DNA of 64,000 nucleotides from Streptomyces sp. TLI_171 (GTDB lineage: Bacteria; Actinomycetota; Actinomycetes; Streptomycetales; Streptomycetaceae). Positions 34,592 through 43,870 of this stretch are shown piece by piece. How positions within the stretch are numbered: position 1 is the stretch's first letter; each line of letters opens with the position of its first letter. A model generated the notes under the pieces. The model was not told the DNA's origin. It did not search any database and saw only the letters and a list, made by a program, of their open reading frames with translations. The translations under genes were made by a program, and so were the position numbers. The stretch covers positions 7,095,001-7,159,000 of the forward strand of contig NZ_RAPS01000001.1 in the NCBI RefSeq assembly GCF_003610255.1, in the 5' to 3' direction.

Positions 34592-36888
34592 GTGCCGACC
34601 ACGTCCCGTTGGATCCGAGCGTCGCCCCGATCGGGACCCGGAACTTCCGCGACGCGGGCGGCCTGCCCGCCGCGGCCTGGCGCGCCGACCAGACCGAGCA
34701 GACCCTCGTCCCCACGCACTGCTGCTTCTGCGGCGTGCAGTGCGGGATGTACCTACGGGTGGACGGTCAGGGCAAGGTGTTCGGGGTGGAGCCGCGCAAC
34801 CACGACATCAACCGGATGCGCCTGTGTCCCAAGGGAATCAACGCCTACCAGCAGGTCAACCACCCCGACCGGCTGACTGCGCCGCTGCTCCGTAGGGACC
34901 GCAACGAGCCGTTCCGGGAGGTGAGTTGGGAGGAGGCGCTGGACTTCACGGTCGAGCAGATCAATCGCATCCAGCAGGAGAGCGGCCGCGACGCCTTCGG
35001 CCTGCTCGGCGGCGCCAGCCTGTTCTCCGAAAAGACCTACCTGGTCGGCAAGTTCGCCCGGGTCGCGCTGAAGACCCGGCACGTCGACTACAACGGCCGA
35101 CTGTGCATGGTGAGCGCCGCCGGCGCGAACAAGCTGGCCTTCGGCATCGACCGGGCCGCCAACCCGTTCGCCGACATCCTGCAGACCGAGTGTCTGCTGA
35201 TCGCCGGTTCGAATGTCGGCGAGTGCTTCCCGGTGATGACCCAGTACGTGTGGGGCGCCCGCGACCGCGGCGCCACCCTGATCGTGGTCGACCCGCGGGA
35301 GACCGCCGTCGCCCGCACCGCGGACATCCACGTGGCGCTCAAGTCCGGTACCGACTCGGCGTTCTTCAACGCGGTGCTGCACGTCATCGTCGAGGAAGGC
35401 CTGACCGACGAGGCGTTCCTGGCCGCGCACGCCACCGGCTGGGAGGAGGTCAAGGCCACCGTCAAGGCGTACCCGCCCAGCCGGGCGGCCGAGATCTGCG
35501 GCGTCCCGGAGGAGCAGATCGTCCAGGTGGCGCGGGTGTTCGGACGGGCGGACCGGGCGATGGCGTGGCACGCGCGCGGCATCGAGCACCACACCCAGGG
35601 CGTGGAGAACTGCCTGACCGTCATCAACCTGTGCACCGCGACCGGCAACCTGGGCCGCCCGGGCGCCGGTTACGGCACCATCACCGGCCAGGGCAACGGA
35701 CAGGGCGGCCGGGAACACGGCCAGAAGTCCGACCTGCTGCCCGGCGGCCGCTCCATCAACGACCCGGCGCACCGCCGGCAGGTCGCCGCGATCTGGGGCA
35801 TCGAGGAGTCCGAACTCCCGCAGGCCGGAACCTCGATGATGGAGATGGTCTGGCAGATGCAGCGCGGCGAGATCCGCGGCCTGATCGGCATCTGCAACAA
35901 CCCGTTCGTCTCGCTGCCCAACTACGCGGTGGTCAAAGACGGTTACGACAAGCTGGAGTTCCACGCCCAGTTCGACTTCTTCCTCTCCGAGACCGCCGCC
36001 AACGCGCACGTGGTCTTCCCGGTCACCACCTGGGCCGAGGACGAGGGCGTGATGGCCAACGCCGAGGCCCGCGTGGTCAAGCACAACAAGGCGCAGGAAC
36101 CGCCCGAGGGCGTCCGCACCGACACCTGGGTGATGTGCGAGCTGGCCCGACGCCTGGGCGCGGGAAGCAAGTTCGCCTTCGAGGGATCCCGCGACGTGTT
36201 CGACGAGTTGCGCCGCGCCTCGGCCGGCACCGTGATCGACTACTACGGCATCACCTACGAGCGGCTGGAGCGGACCGGCGGCCTCGCCTGGCCCTGCCCG
36301 AGCCTCGAACACCCGGGAACGCCACGCCTGTTCGAGGACGGGAAGACGTACCACGCGGACGGCAAGGTGCACCTGCAGGCGGTGGAGTGGCACCCGCCGG
36401 CCGACCCGTACAGCGACGAGTTCCCGATGACGCTGACCACCGGCCGTACCGTGGCGCACTTCCTGTCGGGCAACCAGACCCGCCGGCTGGGCGGCCTGGT
36501 CGAGCAGACGCCGCGCCCGTGGGTGGAGGTGCACCCCTCGCACGGGTTCCGCAACGGGGAGCCGGTGCGGGTGGTGACACGGCGTGGCAACGAGGTGCTC
36601 CCGGCGCTGGTCACCGAGGCGATCCGCCCCGACCACGTGTTCGTGCCGTACCACTGGCCGTACCCGGTGGCGGCCAACGCGCTGACCATCGACGCGCTGG
36701 ACCCGCGTTCGAAGATCCCCGAGTACAAGGTGTGCGCGGTGCGGATCGAGCACGCCGAGGCGATCGATCCGGTGCCCGCGCCGCCCACCCCGCCGGGCCG
36801 GGAAGCCTACCCGGAGGCCCAGGTGTCGCGCACCGACCCGCTGCCGCCGACCTCGCCGCAGGGCCGCGGCACCGCCGAGAGGGGCTGA
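34588..36888 (+). CDS. Mo-bisMGD oxidoreductase, nitrate reductase-like
   Basis: 766 aa. N-terminal 4Fe-4S site Cys45-x2-Cys48-x3-Cys52-x27-Cys80 (CCFCGVQC ... LCPKG), then NGRLCMVSAAG with Cys173 in the position of the Mo-ligating Cys of NapA/NasA-type enzymes. Later come GQGNGQGGREHGQKSDLLPGGR and a C-terminal cofactor-binding domain (TLTTGRTVAHFLSGNQTR). The Cys ligand argues for a nitrate-reductase-type rather than formate- or DMSO-reductase-type enzyme, but the true substrate is open. No Tat signal, so probably cytoplasmic. Coupled to both neighbours. Confidence 0.85.
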   Translation: MSADHVPLDPSVAPIGTRNFRDAGGLPAAAWRADQTEQTLVPTHCCFCGVQCGMYLRVDGQGKVFGVEPRNHDINRMRLCPKGINAYQQVNHPDRLTAPLLRRDRNEPFREVSWEEALDFTVEQINRIQQESGRDAFGLLGGASLFSEKTYLVGKFARVALKTRHVDYNGRLCMVSAAGANKLAFGIDRAANPFADILQTECLLIAGSNVGECFPVMTQYVWGARDRGATLIVVDPRETAVARTADIHVALKSGTDSAFFNAVLHVIVEEGLTDEAFLAAHATGWEEVKATVKAYPPSRAAEICGVPEEQIVQVARVFGRADRAMAWHARGIEHHTQGVENCLTVINLCTATGNLGRPGAGYGTITGQGNGQGGREHGQKSDLLPGGRSINDPAHRRQVAAIWGIEESELPQAGTSMMEMVWQMQRGEIRGLIGICNNPFVSLPNYAVVKDGYDKLEFHAQFDFFLSETAANAHVVFPVTTWAEDEGVMANAEARVVKHNKAQEPPEGVRTDTWVMCELARRLGAGSKFAFEGSRDVFDELRRASAGTVIDYYGITYERLERTGGLAWPCPSLEHPGTPRLFEDGKTYHADGKVHLQAVEWHPPADPYSDEFPMTLTTGRTVAHFLSGNQTRRLGGLVEQTPRPWVEVHPSHGFRNGEPVRVVTRRGNEVLPALVTEAIRPDHVFVPYHWPYPVAANALTIDALDPRSKIPEYKVCAVRIEHAEAIDPVPAPPTPPGREAYPEAQVSRTDPLPPTSPQGRGTAERG

Positions 36889-36894
36889 CCGCCG

Positions 36895-37512
36895 ATGCTG
36901 GGACGCACCATCTTCATCGACCCGGGCCGCTGCATCGGCTGCCAGGCGTGCGTGTCGGCGTGCCGCGAGTGCGACTCGCACCGCGGCAAGTCGATGATCC
37001 ACCTGGACTATCCGGACGAGGGCCGGTCGGTGGCTTCGCTGCCGACCGTGTGCATGCACTGCGAGGACCCGGTCGCACCGTGCGCCGAGGTCTGCCCGGC
37101 CGAGGCGATCCTGATCACCGCGGACGGCGTGGTCCAGGAGGCCGACCCGACGCGCTGCATCGGGTGCGCGAACTGCGTCAACGCCTGCCCGTTCGGCGTG
37201 CCCAAGATCGATCTGGAGGCGAAGCTCCAGATGAAGTGCAACCTCTGCTACGACCGTACCTCCTACGGGCTGGCGCCGATGTGCGCCACGGTTTGCCCGA
37301 CCGGCGCGCTGTTCTACGGCACCGTCGAGGAGTTGCAGGCGGAGCGGCCCGGCGTGGACGTCTCCACGATGTTCGCGTTCGGCGACACCACCGTCTCCAC
37401 CGGCGTCGCGATGGTGGTGCCGGCCGAGCGCCGGACCCCCGTGCCCGGCGGCATGTTGAACCTGATCGAGGTCAACGGGCGGCCCACGCCCGGGAATGGA
37501 GCGGTGGCGTGA
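36895..37512 (+). CDS. 4Fe-4S ferredoxin-type electron-transfer subunit
   Basis: 205 aa, DmsB/NrfC/HycB-like. Several Cys clusters: CIGCQACVSAC, CMHCEDPVAPCAEVCP, CIGCANCVNACP and CNLCYDRTSYGLAPMCATVCP, enough for four [4Fe-4S] centres. Would carry electrons between the Mo subunit and the membrane/Rieske components. Starts six bases after the Mo gene stop and overlaps the Rieske gene by four bases (GTGA). No export signal. Confidence 0.88.
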   Translation: MLGRTIFIDPGRCIGCQACVSACRECDSHRGKSMIHLDYPDEGRSVASLPTVCMHCEDPVAPCAEVCPAEAILITADGVVQEADPTRCIGCANCVNACPFGVPKIDLEAKLQMKCNLCYDRTSYGLAPMCATVCPTGALFYGTVEELQAERPGVDVSTMFAFGDTTVSTGVAMVVPAERRTPVPGGMLNLIEVNGRPTPGNGAVA

Positions 37513-38138
37513 CCAGCCCCGTCAACTCCCCGGAGCCGGACGGCTCCGAGGGTCACCGGGCCGAGCAGGCCGCGCTGCGGGAGCGGATCAGCGCCGACTC
37601 GCTGACCACCCGCCGCGACTACCTGCGGATCGTGGCCACCGTCTCCGGCGGTCTGGTGGTCGGCTCCACGGTGGTCTCCGCAGGCGTCCTGCACCGCCAC
37701 GGCGACGGCAGCGCCGCCCCGTTGAAGGTCGCCGACCGCCTGGAGCGCGGTCAGGCGGTGACCTTCGACTACCCCGGCGAGGCCGACGCGGCGATGGCGA
37801 TCCGGCTACCGGACGGCACCCTGGTCGGCTACTCCACGGTCTGCACCCACCTGGCCTGCGGGGTGCTCTGGCGGCGCGACGAGGGAACCGACGGAGATCT
37901 CTACTGCCCGTGCCACGAAGGGCAGTTCGACGCCCGCACCGGCGAGGTCACCGGCGGGCCGCCGCCCCGCCCGCTGCCGAAGGTGGTCATGGTGGAGGAC
38001 GCCCAGGGCGCAGTCTGGGCGATCGGCACCGCCCGCTCCGGCGAGGACGAGCAGGCGGGGCTGTGCCGCGGCCTGCGCGACCGCAACCCCGCGCTCGCCG
38101 AGGCCGCCGGATGCGCAACGCGGAAGAGCGGCAAATGA
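37509..38138 (+). CDS. Rieske [2Fe-2S] protein
   Basis: 209 aa. Rieske motifs CTHLAC and CPCHEGQFD (two Cys and two His ligands) near residues 116-145. A twin-arginine-like stretch TRRDYLRIVATVSGG precedes a hydrophobic segment at about residues 40-60, so the protein is probably membrane-anchored with its cluster outside, like cytochrome bc Rieske subunits. GTG 37509 overlaps the preceding stop. A Rieske subunit linked to a Mo-bisMGD enzyme is unusual and suggests a quinol-linked electron chain. Confidence 0.87.
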   Translation: MTSPVNSPEPDGSEGHRAEQAALRERISADSLTTRRDYLRIVATVSGGLVVGSTVVSAGVLHRHGDGSAAPLKVADRLERGQAVTFDYPGEADAAMAIRLPDGTLVGYSTVCTHLACGVLWRRDEGTDGDLYCPCHEGQFDARTGEVTGGPPPRPLPKVVMVEDAQGAVWAIGTARSGEDEQAGLCRGLRDRNPALAEAAGCATRKSGK

Positions 38139-38190
38139 CGCCCCGCGGAACCGACCTGATGTGCCGTCAAGCGTGCGCCGGAGGTGGGCG

Positions 38191-38559
38191 ATGAGCGTAC
38201 CCGAGGGGCACTTCCCGGAGGACTACCACCCGGGCAGTGACGAGCCGAGGCTCAACCGGCCCGTCCACGACCGGTATCCGCAGATCCGGGCGACCTCCGG
38301 CTACGCCGACCCGCGAGTCTCCGCAACCGGCCCCGGCCCCGGTGCGGGCACCGACCAGCAGCCGGAGCGCTCCGCCATCCTGTCCGCCCGGCTCGGACTG
38401 GTGATCACCATCGTGATCGGCCAGCTGTGGGCGCTGACCGTCGCCACCAACGCCTGGATGCGCGGCCAGATCGCCACCGCCTGGTGGTGCACCGGCTTCA
38501 GCGCCGCGTCCTTCGTGGTCGTCCTGCTGGCCTGGTGGATCTCGCCCAACGACCGCTGA
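38191..38559 (+). CDS. Small two-span membrane protein of the redox operon
   Basis: 122 aa. A polar, Pro-rich N-terminal 60 residues, then two membrane helices (VITIVIGQLWALTV and FSAASFVVVLLAWW) with a short loop. ATG 38191 has GGAGGTG upstream, 52 bp after the Rieske stop. No known family recognised with certainty. Position suggests an assembly or anchoring subunit of the Mo/Rieske complex. Confidence 0.7.
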   Translation: MSVPEGHFPEDYHPGSDEPRLNRPVHDRYPQIRATSGYADPRVSATGPGPGAGTDQQPERSAILSARLGLVITIVIGQLWALTVATNAWMRGQIATAWWCTGFSAASFVVVLLAWWISPNDR

Positions 38560-38596
38560 TCGCAGCGCTGTTCCGACCCGTGCGAAGCCCTCGCCG

Positions 38597-38673
38597 GGAC
38601 CGGCCGGCGCCCCGTACGCTGTCCCCCCGGCCGCCGCGAGCGGCCACCGGGACAGTGGGGCGCCGGCCGGTCC
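38597..38673. terminator. Large nested hairpin ending the redox operon
   Basis: Perfect 17-bp outer stem (38597-38613 with 38657-38673) plus an inner CTGTCCC/GGGACAG stem. Lies 38 bp after the last operon gene and 54 bp before the next start, so it could also act as a leader structure for that gene. Confidence 0.7.
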
Positions 38674-38726
38674 GCGTCGGCGCCCGGCGGGGGAGTGCGC
38701 CGTCCGGCGCGAGGAGGGCACAGCGC

Positions 38727-39653
38727 ATGAGTGAGCACGTCATCGGCGTCGGGACCGTCGACACCGGCCGTCCGGAACCCCAACAGGCGGCCCCCGCACG
38801 AATGGTGGCGGAACCGGTCCAGGTCCGGCCGTTCCCGGACCGGCAGGCGGTGCTGCGGGCCGCCGTCCTGGTGCCCGTCACCCCCGCCCACATGCACGCC
38901 GCGCACCCGGACGGGCCGCTGACCCTGGCCGTGACCGCCCCCGCCGACGTGGAGACCGGTGGCCTCGCCTGGGACGAGACCGCCGCACGGCTGGTGGCGC
39001 GCCCGGAACCGGAGCAGGTCGTCGGCGCCCGGATCGAGATCCTCACCGTCGCCGAACACCCCCTCGGCACCGCTGTCAAAGGCCCCGGCACCCAGATCGA
39101 TTGGCCCGAGTGGGCGCAGCTCGGCGAGACCCCCGTGGTGTGGCGCGGACCGGTGGACCGGCTCGCCGACGGCGGCCGCTACCCCTGCTACCTGAGCGTC
39201 ACCGGCGACGCCCGGGCACTCGCGATCCAGGCCGAGGGCGAACACGGCCTCGACTTCAACGAGGCGCTGCTCCGGGTGGCCGCCCCCGTCCCCGCCTGCC
39301 TGGCCCAACTCCCGCCCGGCCTGAGCCGATCCGAGGCACTCGGCCGCCTGGTCGGCCTGCTGATCGACGCCGGCGCGCGCTACCTGATCCCCGCCGACCC
39401 GCACGACCTGGCCGCCTGGCAACCCCACCTGCGGCGCACCTACCAGGAGTTGAACGAGCAGGCACGGCGCCGCCGGGACGAGCAGCCCACCGAGGCACTC
39501 GCCGCACACCGACCCCTGCGCTACGAGGCGGCCGTGGTCTCCGACCCGCCGGTGATCGTGCTGACGCCGGTGCTCCGCAAGGGCGGGCAGTGGCTGGCCG
39601 CGATGGACCCGTCGGCGCTCGAGCTGCCCTACTACCGGGGCGACGCCTGGTAG
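38727..39653 (+). CDS. Conserved-looking protein of unknown function
   Basis: 308 aa, soluble, no signal peptide or membrane helix, no family recognised. Seen: an Ala/Pro-rich N-terminal 45 residues, then two alpha/beta segments, and a C-terminal stretch PPVIVLTPVLRKGGQWLAAMDPSALELPYYRGDAW. ATG 38727 follows GAGGAGGG, and codon bias is typical, so it is very likely real. Alone between the redox operon and a tandem-repeat region. Confidence 0.65.
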   Translation: MSEHVIGVGTVDTGRPEPQQAAPARMVAEPVQVRPFPDRQAVLRAAVLVPVTPAHMHAAHPDGPLTLAVTAPADVETGGLAWDETAARLVARPEPEQVVGARIEILTVAEHPLGTAVKGPGTQIDWPEWAQLGETPVVWRGPVDRLADGGRYPCYLSVTGDARALAIQAEGEHGLDFNEALLRVAAPVPACLAQLPPGLSRSEALGRLVGLLIDAGARYLIPADPHDLAAWQPHLRRTYQELNEQARRRRDEQPTEALAAHRPLRYEAAVVSDPPVIVLTPVLRKGGQWLAAMDPSALELPYYRGDAW

Positions 39654-39786
39654 CCGAGCCACACCTGGTGCCCGGCGTCGGAGCGGGACGGGGCCCGGGC
39701 CGGGCTTCGCCGATGTCGCTGGACGGCCTGCCGAGTGGAGGCGACGTGCGCTGGCGGGGGCGGTACGGCCAGGGCGGGCCTACCGG

Positions 39787-40030
39787 TCCGTCAGGTGGGG
39801 GTGGCGGGTGTGGGAGTGGGGTGGTGTCCGGCTGCTTTCGCCTGCCCTGCTTCGTCGGCCTTCCGGCCCCGGGGGTCAGTCGCGACCGCGTTACGTGAGG
39901 GTCGGTCAGGTGGGGGTGGCGGGGGTTGGGGTGATGCCCGGCTGCTTTCGCCTGCCCGGCTTCGCCGGCTTTCCGGCCCCGGGGGTCCAGTCGCGACCGC
40001 GTTGCGTGAGGGTCGGTCAGGTGGGGGTGG
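39787..40030. repeat. 2.2 copies of a 111-115-bp tandem repeat at MFS 3' end
   Basis: Units begin at GTCAGGTGGGGGTGGCGGG near 39790, 39905 and 40016 (periods about 115 and 111 bp), each containing GGCTGCTTTCGCCTGCC and CGCGACCGCGTT. Read on the minus strand, each unit starts with the last codons and stop of the MFS gene. It fills most of the 363-bp gap 39654-40016; I see no gene in the rest. Confidence 0.8.
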
Positions 40031-41258
40031 CGGGTGTTGGGGCGGGGTGGGGTGTTCGGGTGGGGCGGGGGAGGAGGAGGGGGGTGGTGAGGATGAGCAG
40101 GCCGGTGGCGAGGAGGGCGGTGCGGGGGGCGGTGGCTGCGGCGAGCAGGCCGGCGAGGGCGGTGAGGACGGCTGTGGCGGCCTGCTGGCCGACGGACCAG
40201 GCTGTCAGGGTGCGGGCGACCAGGTGTGCGGGGGTGTGTTCGAGGCGGTAGGTGGCCAGGACCGGGGTGTACAGGCTCATGTTGACGATGATCGCCAGTT
40301 CGATGGCGATCACCGTGAGCAGGCCGGCCAGTCCGGGCCGGACCAGCACCAGGCCGATCAGCCAGACGGCGCGCAGCGTGCCGACGGTCCGGAAGACCCG
40401 GTCGCGGCCGTGGCGGGCCACCACCCGGCGGGCCAGCCGGGAGCCGAGCAGTCCGCCGAGGCACGGCGCGGCGAAGGCGAGCGCGTACTGCCAGGGCGGG
40501 AAGTGGAGTTGGCGCAGCAGGAGGACGGCGAGCAGCGGCTCGGTGGCCATGATCAGGCCGGCGACGAGCAGGTTGTTCAGGTACAGGGCGCGCAGCGTGG
40601 GCTCGCCCAGGATGTGCCGCCAGCCGTCGAGCAGGCCGCGTGCGGGCCGCGGGCCCCGGCTGCTCGGCTCCGGCGCGTCGTCCCGCCCGCGGATCGCGGT
40701 GAGGGCGACGGCGGAGAGCAGGTAACTGGCCGCATCGGCGATCACGGTGGCGACCGGCCCGAACAGTCCGATTGCTGCGCCGCCCAGCGGTGGGCCGACC
40801 GCGATGGAGCTCCAGTTGGTCGACTCGAAGCGGGAGTTGGCGGTCAGCAGGTCGTCGGGGCGGACGAGCGCCTTGACCAGGGCGCCGCTCGCCGCATTGA
40901 ACGCGATCTTGGCCGCGGCGACCACGGCCGAGACCACCAGCAACTGGACGAACCCGAGCAGGCCGAGCGCGTAGCCGACCGGGACGGTCGCCATCGCCGC
41001 GAACCGGAGCAGGTCCATGGTGACCATGACGGGCCGTTTGCGCCGGAACTCCACCCACGGCCCGAGCGGCAGCGCGATCAGCGCCCCGACCGCGGGGCCC
41101 ACCGCGGACAGCGCGGACACCTGGGCGGGCCCCGCGTGCAGCACCAGCACGGCGATCAGCGGCAACGCCCCGAACCCGAATCCGGACCCGTACGCACTGA
41201 CCGCGTACGCCGCCCACAGCCAGCCGAACGGCCGGCCCAACGCTCTCCTGCCCGGCAT
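40017..41258 (-). CDS. MFS transporter (exporter type)
   Basis: 413 aa, about 12 membrane helices. Resembles the MFS_3/EntS-like exporter group: GPLPLIAV-like first helices (GFGFGALPLIAVLVL), LGPWVEFRRKRPVMV between helices 2 and 3, NSRFESTNWSSIAVGPPLGG, and NNLLVAGLIMA in the second half. ATG 41258 with GGAGGGGG upstream. Divergent from a LysR gene that probably controls it. Substrate unknown. Its last codons and stop are repeated downstream in a tandem array. Confidence 0.85.
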   Translation of the reverse strand: MPGRRALGRPFGWLWAAYAVSAYGSGFGFGALPLIAVLVLHAGPAQVSALSAVGPAVGALIALPLGPWVEFRRKRPVMVTMDLLRFAAMATVPVGYALGLLGFVQLLVVSAVVAAAKIAFNAASGALVKALVRPDDLLTANSRFESTNWSSIAVGPPLGGAAIGLFGPVATVIADAASYLLSAVALTAIRGRDDAPEPSSRGPRPARGLLDGWRHILGEPTLRALYLNNLLVAGLIMATEPLLAVLLLRQLHFPPWQYALAFAAPCLGGLLGSRLARRVVARHGRDRVFRTVGTLRAVWLIGLVLVRPGLAGLLTVIAIELAIIVNMSLYTPVLATYRLEHTPAHLVARTLTAWSVGQQAATAVLTALAGLLAAATAPRTALLATGLLILTTPLLLPRPTRTPHPAPTPATPT

Positions 41259-41393
41259 GCCCTGCGCCCCCTCCACGTCCCCGGTGCACAATCCGACGTT
41301 GACCACAGGGAGCCAAGCAAGCCGCACAACCCCAGGTCAAACAACCGATCACCGGTCGATCCACAACCATCCGTTGTTCACTAGGGTGGCCAC
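41259..41393. promoter_or_regulatory. Divergent MFS/LysR control region
   Basis: 135 bp. GATC-ACCGGTC-GATC (41347-41361) lies inside an AACAAC (41340-41345) to GTTGTT (41373-41378) inverted repeat, the expected place for a LysR site. TAGGGT (41382-41387) ends six bases before GTG 41394 and is a likely -10 for a leaderless lysR message. Confidence 0.55.
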
Positions 41394-42329
41394 GTGGACC
41401 TCGAAGCCGTACGCACCTACGCCGCCGTCGCGGACGCAGGCCAGTTCCAGAAGGCCGCCGCTGACCTGTCGATCACTCAGCAGGCCGTCTCCAAGCGGAT
41501 CGCCGCGCTGGAGCGCGAGCTCGGCGTGCGTCTGTTCACCCGCACCCCGCGCGGGGCGGAGCTGACCATCGACGGGCAGGCCTTCCTGCCGCACGCCCGA
41601 GAGCTGCTGCGGGTTGCGGAGCGGGCGGTGGCGTCGGTGCGCACGGGCCAGCGCGCGCTGCGCGTCGACGTGATCAACTCGCGCGGCGCGGCGTCCGGGC
41701 TGCTGCGGGACTTCCACCGCGCCCACCCGGAGATCGAGCTCGACGTGGTGATGCTGCTGGACATCGAGGCGGCCGTCGCCTCGGTGCGTTCGGGGGCGAT
41801 CGACGCGTCCTTCCGGGCGGTCGCCGCGCCGGGCCGTCCGCTGCCCGAGGACGTGCGATCCGTCCGGGTGCTGGACGAGGCGCTGCAGTTGCTCACGGGG
41901 CCCGCGCACGCGCTGGCTGGCGCCCGTTCGGTGACGCTCGCCGAGCTGGTGGGGCACCGGATCTGGATGCCGGGGATCGTGCCCGGCAGCGAGTGGGCGG
42001 CCTACTACGACGACCTGGTCGCGGAGTTCGGGCTGACCATCGAGGCGACCGGCCCGAACTTCGGCTCGGACGCGCTGCTCGACACCATCGCCGACACCCC
42101 GGCGCTGGCCACCTTCATGAGCGAGCAGACCCGGCTGGTCTGGCCGGCCGGACACGGCCTGCGCCGCATCCCGGTCACCGACCCGACGCCGGTGTACCCG
42201 CACTCGCTGATCTGGCACCGCGACGACCCGCACCCGGCGCTCGCCACCCTCCGCGCCCACCTGGCCGCCGCCGTCCCCGGCCACGACGCACCGGGCACGT
42301 GGACGCCGCACTGGGTCCGCCCGAGCTGA
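41394..42329 (+). CDS. LysR-family transcriptional regulator
   Basis: 311 aa. N-terminal winged helix with AAVADAGQFQKAAADLSITQQAVSKRIAALERELG, then the LysR substrate-binding domain. Divergent from the MFS exporter; the usual arrangement is activation or repression of that exporter in response to a small ligand. GTG 41394 has no clear ribosome site and follows a -10-like TAGGGT by six bases, suggesting leaderless translation. Confidence 0.87.
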   Translation: MDLEAVRTYAAVADAGQFQKAAADLSITQQAVSKRIAALERELGVRLFTRTPRGAELTIDGQAFLPHARELLRVAERAVASVRTGQRALRVDVINSRGAASGLLRDFHRAHPEIELDVVMLLDIEAAVASVRSGAIDASFRAVAAPGRPLPEDVRSVRVLDEALQLLTGPAHALAGARSVTLAELVGHRIWMPGIVPGSEWAAYYDDLVAEFGLTIEATGPNFGSDALLDTIADTPALATFMSEQTRLVWPAGHGLRRIPVTDPTPVYPHSLIWHRDDPHPALATLRAHLAAAVPGHDAPGTWTPHWVRPS

Positions 42330-42403
42330 CCCGCCTTCCGCGGCGCGAGGTCGCGGTGACCGCCTGCGGTCGGGGCACAGGCGTGGTCGGGGCACGGGCG
42401 CGA

Positions 42404-43666
42404 TCAGGGCAGCGGCCGCGGGCGCTGGGCGAGGACCGAACCGAGCAGCAGGCCGGCGGCGATGGCGACCACGACGGTGACCATCGACAGCAGGTCGTGG
42501 AAGCCCCGCACCGGGTGGCCGCCGGCCAGGCTGGTCAGGCCGCGCATGCCGAGCGAGCCGACGGTCAGGGTGAAGAAGCCCGGCAGCGCGAGCAGCAGGC
42601 GCGGCGGCCAGCCCGGGCGGTGGGCGACGGCGGTGGCGAGCGCGCCGAGCACGGCGGCGGCGACGAACGTCCCGCCGACCTCGCCGACCAGCTTCGTCGC
42701 CGCGGACTGCACCGCCACCGTCAGGTACACCGATGCGAGCAGCGCCGGCAGCAGCCGCCAGGGGACGGCGAACGCCAGGACGGTGCCGACGGTGAACACC
42801 ACCCAGGCGAAGAACGTCGCCCAGCGCGGCAGGTCGGCGTGCGCCGCGAGGTCGAACAGCGCGGAGGTGTCGCCACCGGTGGCGTACACGCCGAGCATCA
42901 CGCCCACGTACAGCTGGACCAGCAGGAACGCCGCGTACACCAGCCGGACCGCGCCGGTGGTGACGAAGCCCGCCGCGAGTTCCGTCGCACCGGCGGACAG
43001 CAGGTCGCCCGGGACGAAGTAGAACAGCGCGGGCAGCATCAGCAGCACGGCCCCGCCGTGCACCGGGGTGCGGGCGAACACCTCCAGCGTCGCCACGGAC
43101 ACGACCGTCGCCGCGACCAGCGGCAGCACCCGGGCCAGCCGGGGCCACCGGCCCGCCGCGACCGCCAGCACCGCGGTGAGCAGGCCGAGCACGGCGGTGC
43201 TGCCGATCTCGTACCAGGTGGGCTGCATCAGCGGCGCGAAGCCCACCGCGAACAGCACGATGCCCAGGCCCTTCAGCCACCACGGGTACGGGGCGGGGGA
43301 GTCGTCGATCGCGGCGAGGGTGCGCTCGGCCTCCGCGAGGGTGCGGCGGCCCCGTTCGACGTCTGCCGCCCACGGCTTGAGCGCGGCGACCTTGTCCAGC
43401 CGGGCGACGTCCGGGAAAGCCCTTACCGCGACGGTGCGGGACTGCCCGGCGAGCACCACCGTCAGCGTCGCACCGTCGGGGACCAGCACCATCGAGGTGC
43501 TGGCGCCGAAGCCCGCCGCGACCCGGGCCACCGCGTACTCCAGCTCGGACGCCCCCTCGCCACTGGCCGCCAGCAGCATCCGGGTCAGCCGCACCAGCAG
43601 CGCCGTCAACCGTTCCGGCGCCAGCTCGTCGGCCCCGCCAGGGCGGGCCGTCCGCTCGTCGTCCAT
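42404..43666 (-). CDS. ThrE-type threonine/serine exporter family protein
   Basis: 420 aa. Soluble N-terminal DUF1212 part with MLLAASGEGASELEYAVARVAAGFG and a central region, then about ten membrane helices of the DUF3815-containing ThrE family (PTWYEIGSTAVLG, LLMLPALFYFVPGDLLSAGATEL, ALPGFFTLTVGSLGMRG). Expected to export small amino acids or related compounds by proton motive force. Start ATG 43666. Contains a two-mismatch copy of the dispersed motif (GGAAAGCCCTTACC, 43414-43427). Convergent with lysR. Confidence 0.85.
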   Translation of the reverse strand: MDDERTARPGGADELAPERLTALLVRLTRMLLAASGEGASELEYAVARVAAGFGASTSMVLVPDGATLTVVLAGQSRTVAVRAFPDVARLDKVAALKPWAADVERGRRTLAEAERTLAAIDDSPAPYPWWLKGLGIVLFAVGFAPLMQPTWYEIGSTAVLGLLTAVLAVAAGRWPRLARVLPLVAATVVSVATLEVFARTPVHGGAVLLMLPALFYFVPGDLLSAGATELAAGFVTTGAVRLVYAAFLLVQLYVGVMLGVYATGGDTSALFDLAAHADLPRWATFFAWVVFTVGTVLAFAVPWRLLPALLASVYLTVAVQSAATKLVGEVGGTFVAAAVLGALATAVAHRPGWPPRLLLALPGFFTLTVGSLGMRGLTSLAGGHPVRGFHDLLSMVTVVVAIAAGLLLGSVLAQRPRPLP

Positions 43667-43870
43667 CTGCGCCTCCCGGGCCCCGCCACCGAACCTGACA
43701 CCTGCTCACATCCTGGCCTTGGCGGCGGTGCGGCGCGCGCAGGCGCACGGGAGGCGGGCGGGAGGGGTGCGGGAGGGGGTGCGGGCAGGTGCCGGGGCCG
43801 AGGGCCGCCGACATGCGATGTCCGAAATGTGGTGATACCACTCGTATGACCTGTGGAAGGGAGCCAGTCG

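Noticed and set aside
39787..40030. Attachment site or insertion-sequence end
   Set aside because: No integrase, transposase or terminal inverted repeat; the pattern is simple tandem duplication of the MFS 3' end.
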